Shown here: piece by piece, positions 1-6,755 of the stretch | How the letters are laid out: each line of letters opens with the position of its first letter | How positions within the stretch are numbered: position 1 is the first letter of the stretch | NCBI GenBank assembly: GCA_902803195.1 | Contig: CADCOX010000212.1 | Span: 1 to 8,811 of the forward strand | Origin: an uncultured Bacteroidales bacterium | GTDB lineage: Bacteria > Bacteroidota > Bacteroidia > Bacteroidales > Bacteroidaceae | Length of the DNA stretch: 8,811 bases | Direction of reading: 5' to 3' | Position numbers and translations under genes: made by a program | The notes under the pieces: model-generated | Told to the model about the DNA's origin: nothing | Database searches by the model: none | The model's input: the letters and a program-made list of their open reading frames with translations, nothing else

Positions 1-1902
1 AACTTGCTCTGCTTGAGCATAGATTTTGTCCATCGTAGCAGCAGGGTCGCCTGGTGCAAAGCGAGCGAACTCGCATTCATCGAGGGTAGCCAGGAACTGA
101 TCAGTAAGCGAAGTCGAGAGGCTGCGCTCCGATAGGCGCTCACGCACGTTTTCCTTGTTGAGTTCGCTGACGGGAATGTTCAGTTTGTCGCCGACGTAGC
201 CCCATAAAGCTTTCATCGTCTCCTCGTAGAAGGCTGTGGCATCATTCTGCTGCATCAACTTGCGGGCAACCTTGAGTCGCTTGGAAGCTGCCTTGCTGGC
301 ACCGCGGCCACGACGACGGGCGAGGTCTGCATTTGCAACAGCATAACGACGGAAGGCGACAACAATCGCCACAAAAGCCAAGAATGAGAAAACGTATGTC
401 AACCAATAACGACGCGAGGCAAAGAGCGCCGATTCACCTGTCTGATAGGTCGGTGTGCCTGTCTTGATGAAACGGATGTCGGAGTTCAACAACTCGATAT
501 CTTCCTTGCTTACAGCTGCAGAGGACGTTCCTCCACCTTTTCCCTTTGCGACATCGATGGTGTAGGCATCTGTAGTGAGCGTGCGATACTGACGTACATC
601 GGGATCGAAATAGCAGAACTCTACTGGAGGAAGTTCATACTTGCCCTGATGACGAGGGACAGCGATATAATCAAACAGAATCTTACCCGACGAACCATTG
701 GCGCCAATAGAAGTTTTCTCCTCCATCTTGGCATCATAGCTTTCGAAATCCTTTGGCCAAGCTACGGGAGGAGCGCTCATCAGCTTCATATTGCCCGTTC
801 CCGAAACCGTCAAGCGGAGAGTGGTGGCATCATTAGCCTTGAGGCTCTGAGGCGTCAGCGAAGAGGTGATGCTGAACTTGCCGACAGCACCTGTAAAGTT
901 GTCAGGCTTAGGCGTTGGCAATGCATCGACCTGCAGAGTGACAGCAGGCGCCATCACGGTCTTGCGCACCTCCTGTACCATCGAACCGCCTCCAAAGAAG
1001 ATGTCGAAAGGGTCAGCGCTGCGGTTCTGTTGTACAACAACAGCCTCGTATTTGATTTCGGGAATGGTGAGCGTCCCCGTCTGTTGAGGGAATACCACAT
1101 ATTGCGACCAAACAACTGTTCCGTAGTTCTTGCCATTATAGTGCTCCATCTTGAGCTCAGGTTGACGCTGACGGTTGAGTTCTTGGACATGGAAGCCATC
1201 CAGCTCGGGCATCTTACCATCGAGGCTGGTCACGTTGACTAACGTATAGAGTTTATAGGTCAGTAGCACAGCTTCTTGCTCGAAGACGCGTTTCTTGGAA
1301 GCCGTGACTGCTATAAAGAGATCTTTACCTGTAATCTTCTCCCCCACATCCTGCGTGTGCATACGATTGGCCTGACTGCCAGCATGCGGTTGCCCCTGCG
1401 ATTGGCCTTGCTGACTGCCGCTACTGCTGTGTCCACCACTACCTGAAGGCAAGATAGTGATGGAAGGCGAGGCCGATTTGTAAGCCTTACCTTCGACGGT
1501 GGCCGTTGCTGCTGGCACATGGAAAGTACCACTCTTCTCAGCATTGACCGTATAAGTAAAGGTTGTAGAACTGGACGAGGTCGTCTTGCCATTAATCATC
1601 GAATAGCTGGACGAACGACTCGTGGAAGGACCGAAGAGCACTTCTACCCCCTCCCACTTATCGACTGTGAAATTGTCGATTTCCTGAGTATTGACAACAT
1701 AGGACACACGGAAACGGTCGCCTTCGATGACTTCAGAAGGCGCCTGCACGCGCACAGTAACTTGTGCCCATGCTGGAAGAACCGCCACAAATAGCAGTAA
1801 CAAAAGTAGAGCAGACGTCCTGACGCCCCTCACACAAGGAGAGGAAACGGTCAACGTCGGCAACTTACTCCTACGCTTCATGTTTATATATAATGTTTTC
1901 AT
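1..1902 (-). CDS. batD: BatD family protein (oxygen-tolerance operon), 3' end cut by window edge
   Basis: My own translation of the minus strand gives 634 codons with no stop, running off the left edge, so the C-terminal end is missing. Residues 31-46 form a hydrophobic signal core ending AWA|Q (cut predicted after A46). A long beta-rich periplasmic region follows (about 47-495), with a Ser/Gly/Gln-rich linker at 152-180. One membrane span lies at about 499-517, followed by Arg/Lys-rich residues and a helical cytoplasmic domain (about 540-634). This is the usual layout of BatD, an inner-membrane protein encoded with the VWA proteins BatA and BatB; its biochemical role is not settled. It lies 75 nt after the BatB-BatC gene in the same reading phase. 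The start is uncertain: I chose the ATG ending at 1902, but in-frame ATGs also exist at 1881, 1941, 1953 and 1971. The stretch ahead of the signal core is unusually long (about 30 residues) for any of them except a GTG at 1833. No internal break is seen. Confidence 0.9.
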   Translation of the reverse strand, partial: MKTLYINMKRRSKLPTLTVSSPCVRGVRTSALLLLLLFVAVLPAWAQVTVRVQAPSEVIEGDRFRVSYVVNTQEIDNFTVDKWEGVEVLFGPSTSRSSSYSMINGKTTSSSSTTFTYTVNAEKSGTFHVPAATATVEGKAYKSASPSITILPSGSGGHSSSGSQQGQSQGQPHAGSQANRMHTQDVGEKITGKDLFIAVTASKKRVFEQEAVLLTYKLYTLVNVTSLDGKMPELDGFHVQELNRQRQPELKMEHYNGKNYGTVVWSQYVVFPQQTGTLTIPEIKYEAVVVQQNRSADPFDIFFGGGSMVQEVRKTVMAPAVTLQVDALPTPKPDNFTGAVGKFSITSSLTPQSLKANDATTLRLTVSGTGNMKLMSAPPVAWPKDFESYDAKMEEKTSIGANGSSGKILFDYIAVPRHQGKYELPPVEFCYFDPDVRQYRTLTTDAYTIDVAKGKGGGTSSAAVSKEDIELLNSDIRFIKTGTPTYQTGESALFASRRYWLTYVFSFLAFVAIVVAFRRYAVANADLARRRGRGASKAASKRLKVARKLMQQNDATAFYEETMKALWGYVGDKLNIPVSELNKENVRERLSERSLSTSLTDQFLATLDECEFARFAPGDPAATMDKIYAQAEQV

Positions 1903-1977
1903 TTTCAAACTATACTGATAACGAATCTTCGAGTTTGGCATCTTAACAAGCATATTAGGAACTTGGCCCATTCCAAC
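1903..1977. other. 75-nt spacer between batB-batC fusion and batD
   Basis: This is the longest gap between genes in the window. On the minus strand it stays open in the batD reading phase back to the TAA that ends the upstream gene, and it contains three in-frame ATGs. Only a 4-bp TTGG/CCAA inverted repeat is visible near the upstream end, too weak for a terminator. There is no clear promoter: TATAGTTTG (1906-1914) only approximates the Bacteroidetes -7 element, with the wrong spacing. The spacer could be the 5' leader of batD or an extended N-terminal coding stretch. Confidence 0.5.
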
Positions 1978-3723
1978 TTACCACTGCTTCTCGAGCTGTC
2001 GACGTTGAGGTTTCTGCTGAGCTTTATTTACCTTGTCCTGCGTCTGCCGCTCTTCTTGCTGGGCCGCTTTCAACAGCTGCTCGGCATTCTCCTTTGACAT
2101 CTTGGGTTGATCCTGCTGTTGCTGCTGTTGCTCGTCCTGCTGTTGTTGTTTCTGCTGTTGCTCCTGCTGCTGTTGGTCTTGCTTTTGGTCGTCCTTGCCC
2201 TGCTTATCATCCTTGTTGTTCTGATCTTGATTTTGATCTTGATTTTGCAACTGATGCATGCAGAGGGCAAGATTGTAGCGCGTCTCATCGTCCTTGGGAT
2301 TACGTCTGAGCGCATTTTTATAGCACTCGATAGCTTCAGGGAACTGCTTTTGGCTCTGCAAGATGACGCCCATATTGTGATAGACTTGCGCAGCACGTAG
2401 TTTGTCTGTTTGCATACGTGCAGCCGTTTCATAGCTCTTCATTGCATCCTTGGGTTGTCCCTGCATGAGTTGGGCATTGCCTAAGTTGTAGTGAGCGACG
2501 GCGTTAGTATTGTCCTTCTCGATAGCCTTCTGATAGTCGACCTGCGCCTTTGCATAGAGACTGTCGCGATAGTAGCGATTTCCGTGACGAACGTAGTAAC
2601 GGTCATTCTTCTTCTGTGCTGAGGCGGTGTTATCCAGCCCCAATGCTGAAGGTGCGATGCCAGAGACGAAGAATAAGAAAACAACAGTGGCGATTCGCGA
2701 GGGTGCCTTAAATAGTTTGTAGCGACCGAGTACCCTATTCTTACGCGCCAGCAGAAGCACATCAATGAGTAGCAACACAAGCGCCAACCAGGCAAAATCG
2801 CCGAAGTGCTCGTCGTACTCGCTGTAGAGCATAGCCTCCATATCAGCTTTAGCCAATTTGTCGACATGCTTCTGTAAGGCAGATTGGGCAGAAGAACTGT
2901 TGTCCACATAGATGTAGGCGCCACCACCTGCCTGCGCTATCTCACGACACATGTCCTCATTGAGTTTCGACACGACGGTATTTCCCGCATTGTCTGTCAT
3001 ATAGCCGTTAGTTCCGGGTACAGGTATGGGGCTTCCTTCGGGCGAACCGACACCAAGCACGTAGACCTTCATGCCATGCTTCTGTGCCTCACGAGCAGCT
3101 TCAACTGCCCCTCCCTCGTTGTCTTCGCCATCAGTAATGACCAGAATAGCACGTCCGACACCCTCTTGCTGAGTGAAGCTGTGAGTGGCCAGTTCTATAG
3201 CGCGAGCGATGTCTGTACCTTGCACCCCAATCATCGATGGCGAGATGTTGTCAAGGAACATCTTGGCAGAAACATAATCCGAAGTAATTGGCAATTGTGT
3301 GTAGGCATCACCTGAGTAGACTATAAGTCCCACCTTGTCATCTGTCATATTGTCGACAAGGTTGCTAATGAGCATCTTAGACTTTGCCAGACGACTGGGC
3401 GTAACGTCCTCAGCAAGCATCGAATTGGAGACGTCAAGCGCAATAATGGCTTCAATACCGCGGCGCTTACGAGTGTCAATCTTCGTGCCATACTGCGGAC
3501 GAGCCAGACAGATGATCATCATCGCCAAAGCTGCATTGATGAGCCAGAACTTCAGTTCGCGACGCCAAGTCGAGACATCGGGCATCAGCGCTTTCAGGAG
3601 CTCGAGGTCGCCATATTTTTTCAGGCGACGACGGCGTATGATGTCCGTGCCATAATGGAGCACTGCCATGATGGGGATGATGGCGAGTGCATAGAGGTAT
3701 ATAGGATTCTCAAATCGGAACAT
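1978..3723 (-). CDS. batB: BatB-BatC fusion: membrane-anchored VWA protein with TPR repeats and Gln-rich tail
   Basis: This 581-residue protein joins two parts that are often separate genes in Bacteroidetes. The BatB part has membrane spans at about 8-25 and 58-74, then a VWA domain with an intact metal site: DVSNS (D97, S99, S101), T170 and D198 in ITDGED. A third span follows at about 308-326. A fourth hydrophobic segment (344-363) ends in ASA|Q at 369 and resembles a signal peptide. The BatC part has three TPR-like units (about 376-407, 408-441, 444-478), a Gln/Asp/Lys low-complexity tail (493-540) and a BatC-like end finishing in KQW. Basic residues at 30-36 and 54-59, and again at 327-343, suggest these loops are cytoplasmic, placing both the VWA and TPR domains in the periplasm. 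The frame is uninterrupted from ATG at 3723 to TAA at 1978, 49 nt after batA. The VWA domain probably binds a partner protein through a divalent metal. The domain call is firm; the partner is unknown. Confidence 0.93.
   Translation of the reverse strand: MFRFENPIYLYALAIIPIMAVLHYGTDIIRRRRLKKYGDLELLKALMPDVSTWRRELKFWLINAALAMMIICLARPQYGTKIDTRKRRGIEAIIALDVSNSMLAEDVTPSRLAKSKMLISNLVDNMTDDKVGLIVYSGDAYTQLPITSDYVSAKMFLDNISPSMIGVQGTDIARAIELATHSFTQQEGVGRAILVITDGEDNEGGAVEAAREAQKHGMKVYVLGVGSPEGSPIPVPGTNGYMTDNAGNTVVSKLNEDMCREIAQAGGGAYIYVDNSSSAQSALQKHVDKLAKADMEAMLYSEYDEHFGDFAWLALVLLLIDVLLLARKNRVLGRYKLFKAPSRIATVVFLFFVSGIAPSALGLDNTASAQKKNDRYYVRHGNRYYRDSLYAKAQVDYQKAIEKDNTNAVAHYNLGNAQLMQGQPKDAMKSYETAARMQTDKLRAAQVYHNMGVILQSQKQFPEAIECYKNALRRNPKDDETRYNLALCMHQLQNQDQNQDQNNKDDKQGKDDQKQDQQQQEQQQKQQQQDEQQQQQQDQPKMSKENAEQLLKAAQQEERQTQDKVNKAQQKPQRRQLEKQW
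2104..2247 (-). repeat. Gln-codon microsatellite inside the BatB-BatC fusion
   Basis: This stretch encodes residues 493-540 of the fusion, of which 26 of 48 are Gln, mixed with Asp, Asn, Lys and Glu. On the plus strand it reads as runs of CTG/TTG triplets. It ends with two exact 12-nt tandem copies of GATCTTGATTTT (2223-2234 and 2235-2246), encoding the Gln-Asn-Gln-Asp pattern. Triplet-repeat slippage would change tail length without breaking the frame. Gln-rich low-complexity tails in this place are common in BatC proteins. Confidence 0.85.
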
Positions 3724-3772
3724 AGGATGTTATGCTTTTACCGAAGCAGTTGCAACGGGATAAACGATGTTG

Positions 3773-4771
3773 TTATGGAATCTTTTTCAATAGCGTCTCA
3801 CGCAGGAGAAGTTCGATGAGCAGGAGCAGACAGGCGGCAAGGGCAAACGGAGCGAAAGCCTCGTAACGCTTGGAGTATTCCTTGACGTTCATCTTGGTCT
3901 TCTCCAACTTGTCTATCTGCTGATAGACCTCACGCAACTTATTGTTGTTAGTTGCTCGATAGAACTCGCCATTGGTGGTTCCTGCGATAGATGCCAGCGT
4001 CTTAGTGTCAATCTCAACGGGAATATTGACATACTCGATGCGACCACCAACAGGATAGGGATAGCGGGCGGTGCCGTTGGTGCCCACACCGATGGTGTAG
4101 ATGCGAATGCCGAAGCTTTTCGCAATTTCTGCTGCCGTCAGTGGCGAAATGTCGCCTGCATTGTTGGAACCATCGGTCAGGAGAATGATGACTTTCGACT
4201 TCGCCTTCGAATCCTTCAGACGCGTGATGGCATTGGCTAAGCCCATACCGATAGCCGTTCCGTCGTCCATCAAACCACGTTGAACCATATCGCAGCTGAC
4301 ACTCTGAAAGAGGTTCTGAAGTACTGCGTGGTCTGTGGTCATTGGACATTGTGTGAACGACTCACCCGAGAAGATGGTCAACCCGATATTGTCATTGGGT
4401 CGTCCGGCAATGAACTCTGCAGCCACTTTCTTCGCGGCTTCGATGCGATTGGGACGCAAGTCTTCGGCGAGCATGGAGGTGGAGATGTCCACGCACAACA
4501 TAATGTCAATGCCTTCGACTGTGCGGTCGCTCCACGAATTACTTGTCTGGGGACGACAAAGCACAAGGACGATCATCGCATACGTTAGGCAACGTAACAA
4601 GAAAGGTGCGTGAACGAGATACTGCCGCAGCGTTCGTGGCGCACGACGATAAGCCAGCGTCGACGAGATCTGTAGCGAAGGCTCACTGTCGTGATTCCTC
4701 AGCACGTACCATAATATATAAGGTATGAGCAGCAGGAGCAACAAGAGCAGATATGGATGTGCGAATTGCAT
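3773..4771 (-). CDS. batA: BatA, membrane-anchored VWA domain protein
   Basis: This 332-residue protein has the standard BatA layout. There are two N-terminal membrane spans (about 7-24 and 55-73), a VWA domain (about 88-290) and a C-terminal span (about 304-323). The metal-ion-dependent adhesion site is complete: DISTS with D95, S97 and S99, then T172 in DGTAIG, and D200 in LLTDGSN. Basic residues cluster between the first two spans (R42, R43, R46, R49), so the VWA domain is predicted to face the periplasm. VWA domains with an intact site usually bind protein ligands through a divalent cation. In Bacteroides fragilis the bat operon was linked to aerotolerance, but the molecular target is not established. 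It follows the gene at 4777-5856 by 5 nt, suggesting coupled translation, and precedes the BatB-BatC gene by 49 nt. The start ATG at 4771 sits directly before the first membrane span. Length is normal for the family. Confidence 0.95.
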   Translation of the reverse strand: MQFAHPYLLLLLLLLIPYILWYVLRNHDSEPSLQISSTLAYRRAPRTLRQYLVHAPFLLRCLTYAMIVLVLCRPQTSNSWSDRTVEGIDIMLCVDISTSMLAEDLRPNRIEAAKKVAAEFIAGRPNDNIGLTIFSGESFTQCPMTTDHAVLQNLFQSVSCDMVQRGLMDDGTAIGMGLANAITRLKDSKAKSKVIILLTDGSNNAGDISPLTAAEIAKSFGIRIYTIGVGTNGTARYPYPVGGRIEYVNIPVEIDTKTLASIAGTTNGEFYRATNNNKLREVYQQIDKLEKTKMNVKEYSKRYEAFAPFALAACLLLLIELLLRETLLKKIP

Positions 4772-4776
4772 AATTC

Positions 4777-5856
4777 TTAACGGATTAAATCAATAGCGAG
4801 ATAGAGGGCATAGCCGAGTGCAACGAGGCCTACGGCGATACAGACGCCCATCATGATCTTCATGGTCAACGAACGTGCTTGACTTTGTTTGACCTCTTCG
4901 GGCACAATCACTTCTTCCTCGGGAGCATTGGGGTCAACCTCCTGCTTGGTTTGATTGATGAAGTCAATAGCGCTGACGAGATTAGCATCATTTTCGTTGA
5001 TCATCGTTGTCCATTTGGCAAACTTCACGAGGTCAGCAGTCTGGAAGAGATGACGCAACTCTGCGAGGGCAGTCTCATCTTGTTCTTGCAGTAAGCGGTC
5101 GATGATCTCTGTAGACGTCATCTCCATCGCATTGAAGCCATAACGTTCACGTATATAGTTACGGAGGGTGTCCGTGAGCTGTGTGTAGTATTCCTTGCTG
5201 TCTTCCTCGGCCCACTTACGTTCACCCTTGATACGCTCAATCTCGCTCATAGCCACTTGATGAGCAGGCAACTTGCGCTTGCGACGAATGATTTGGATGA
5301 GGGGCTTGTTCTCACGCCAATGTCCATAGAGCCACAACAGCAGGAGTGCCAGCACCTGATTGATTACGACGAACCAGATGACAGGTTTCCAGTCATCCCA
5401 CGAGAAGGGATTAGACTGAACGTCCTTGGGTGGGTAGAAGCGATCGAGGTGAACCGTATCTACCGGCATCATTAGCACCTTCAGCGCCAACTGCTTAGAC
5501 TCGTAAGGTTTCCCGTCTACTTGAACCTCGAACGGAGGAAGCAGTACAAACGCAGAATCCCAACCCGTGATGGTATAGCGTTGCAAGATCTGCTTGCGCT
5601 TGCCTTCATCAAGGAAAGTGGTATCCGTGCCCAGAAGATCCACTATCTCTACTACCTCATGCAGTGGTTGCTGGGGTCGGAGGTCGGGCATCTTCACGTT
5701 CTGCTTGGCATCGCACGTGAGGTCCAGCGTCAGTTCACGCTGCTCGCCGATGAGCATGACAAGTGTATCGAGACGTGCCTCGAAAATCACCTGCGCCCGT
5801 CCGACAACTGGAATACAAGCCGAAAGGAGTATCAGTAAGGTTTTAATTTGTTTCAT
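4777..5856 (-). CDS. BatD-like / DUF4381-like two-span membrane protein of the Bat operon
   Basis: This 359-residue protein occupies the usual slot between the DUF58 gene and batA. It starts with a signal peptide (residues 5-21, predicted cut GRA|Q after A21). A beta-rich periplasmic domain (about 22-150) carries a PPFEVQVDGKPY-type stretch at 107-118. A span at about 158-177 is followed by basic residues (RRKRK, 191-195), so the next region is cytoplasmic. That region is a helical domain (about 198-303) with the pattern KEYYTQL...LRNYI...GF, then an acidic linker (308-322, including PEEEV) and a second span (about 332-354). The helical part resembles DUF4381 proteins and the cytoplasmic end of BatD. 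No catalytic residues are evident; a structural or adaptor role in the MoxR/VWA complex is inference. Its ATG (5854-5856) overlaps the DUF58 stop as ATGA, which indicates translational coupling. Family assignment is moderate because it rests on layout and short motifs. Confidence 0.85.
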   Translation of the reverse strand: MKQIKTLLILLSACIPVVGRAQVIFEARLDTLVMLIGEQRELTLDLTCDAKQNVKMPDLRPQQPLHEVVEIVDLLGTDTTFLDEGKRKQILQRYTITGWDSAFVLLPPFEVQVDGKPYESKQLALKVLMMPVDTVHLDRFYPPKDVQSNPFSWDDWKPVIWFVVINQVLALLLLWLYGHWRENKPLIQIIRRKRKLPAHQVAMSEIERIKGERKWAEEDSKEYYTQLTDTLRNYIRERYGFNAMEMTSTEIIDRLLQEQDETALAELRHLFQTADLVKFAKWTTMINENDANLVSAIDFINQTKQEVDPNAPEEEVIVPEEVKQSQARSLTMKIMMGVCIAVGLVALGYALYLAIDLIR

Positions 5857-6722
5857 GTTCGTTGTGCAAATAGGTTGCGTAAGGCTACGACATAATCTTG
5901 GTCGGTGCGTACGCTCACATGGTCAACATTACTGCGAGTGAAGGTGTCGTCGAGCACCGCTTGACGATCGCGCCACCATTGTGCATGGGCATTGCGCACA
6001 CGCCGACTGGAAGTGTCCACCCACTGCAGATGGCCCGTCTCGGCATCCTTCACGCGCATCAACCCGACATCGGGCAACTCGGCAATTCGGCGGTCGTAGA
6101 CTTGTATAGCCACAACATCATGCTTGCGGTTGGCAATAGTGAGGGGTTGACGGAAGTCGCGCTCATCGATGAAGTCACTGAGTACAAAGCACGTACAACG
6201 TCGTTTGATGACTTGCGTAAGGTACTCCACAGCCTGCTGGATATTGGTGCGACTGCTCTCAGGCTTGAAGTCAAGCAACTCTCTGATGATATAGAGGATG
6301 TGCTTGCGCCCTTTCTTTGGCGGAATGAACTTCTCAATGCGGTCGGAGAAGAAGATGACTCCAATCTTGTCATTGTTCTGGATAGCGCTGAAGGCCAATG
6401 TAGCTGCAATCTCAGTCACCATATCGCGCTTGGTTTGCACCTTGGTTCCGAAATCGTGGCTTGCGCTGACGTCTACCAACAGCATAACCGTGAGTTCACG
6501 TTCCTCCTCAAAGACCTTGATATAAGGTTTATTGAAGCGTGCCGTCACGTTCCACTCGATATCGCGGATGTCATCGCCATACTGATATTCGCGCACCTCG
6601 CTGAAGGCCATCCCTCGCCCTTTGAAGGCAGAATGGTACTCACCGGCAAAGATATTGCTGGAGAGGCCGCGCGTCTTGATCTCAATCTGGCGTACACGCT
6701 TAAGGATTTCTGATGTTTCCAT
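5853..6722 (-). CDS. DUF58 domain protein with VWA-like metal site
   Basis: This 289-residue protein has no signal peptide or membrane span and is predicted cytoplasmic. The N-terminal half holds the family-defining motif REYQYGDDIRDIEWNVTAR (residues 44-62), preceded by GRGMAFSE. It is followed by a VWA-like fold with DVSAS (D84, S86, S88), SRTN (T159) and FVLSDF (D183), which together look like a complete metal-binding site. DUF58 genes very often sit beside moxR genes, as here: its ATG lies 33 nt after the MoxR stop. The protein is thought to be a client or partner of the ATPase, but no reaction is known. It ends in TGA overlapping the next ATG by 4 nt. The start at 6722 fits the family length and is the only ATG well placed before the conserved region. 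The plus strand opposite carries a long open frame, which I regard as a codon-bias shadow. Confidence 0.93.
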   Translation of the reverse strand: METSEILKRVRQIEIKTRGLSSNIFAGEYHSAFKGRGMAFSEVREYQYGDDIRDIEWNVTARFNKPYIKVFEEERELTVMLLVDVSASHDFGTKVQTKRDMVTEIAATLAFSAIQNNDKIGVIFFSDRIEKFIPPKKGRKHILYIIRELLDFKPESSRTNIQQAVEYLTQVIKRRCTCFVLSDFIDERDFRQPLTIANRKHDVVAIQVYDRRIAELPDVGLMRVKDAETGHLQWVDTSSRRVRNAHAQWWRDRQAVLDDTFTRSNVDHVSVRTDQDYVVALRNLFAQRT

Positions 6723-6727
6723 TTAAC

Positions 6728-6751
6728 CGTTAAACGATAAACGTTAAACGA
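6728..6751. repeat. Two direct copies of CGTTAAACGA between moxR and the DUF58 gene
   Basis: The 33-nt gap holds two exact 10-nt copies (6728-6737 and 6742-6751), 14 nt apart from start to start. Each 9-nt core CGTTAAACG is itself an odd-centred inverted repeat (CGTT-A-AACG). The gap could be a binding site, an RNA processing or ribosome-loading element, or a simple intergenic repeat. The sequence alone does not decide. The copies end 6 nt before the DUF58 gene's start codon. Confidence 0.6.
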
Positions 6752-6755
6752 ATCA

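Noticed and set aside
649..1242. Plus-strand open frame of 197 codons
   Set aside because: It is antisense to batD, whose minus-strand frame is open over the whole region and has a signal peptide, periplasmic domain and membrane span.
1906..1914. TATAGTTTG as a Bacteroidetes -7 promoter element for batD
   Set aside because: The spacing between TA and TTTG is three rather than two bases, no matching -33 TTG is positioned convincingly, and it lies almost on the start codon at 1902.
1960..1977. TTGG-AATGGG-CCAA as a terminator after the BatB-BatC gene
   Set aside because: The stem is only 4 bp and is not followed by a T run on the minus strand.
2107..2400. Plus-strand frame encoding a poly-Leu protein that looks like a membrane peptide
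   Set aside because: It is the reverse complement of the Gln-codon tract in the BatB-BatC tail; CAG/CAA runs read as CTG/TTG on the other strand.
5898..6713. Long open frame on the plus strand (271 codons) opposite the DUF58 gene
   Set aside because: It lies wholly antisense to a clear family member, shows no recognisable domain and is explained by codon bias of the minus-strand gene.
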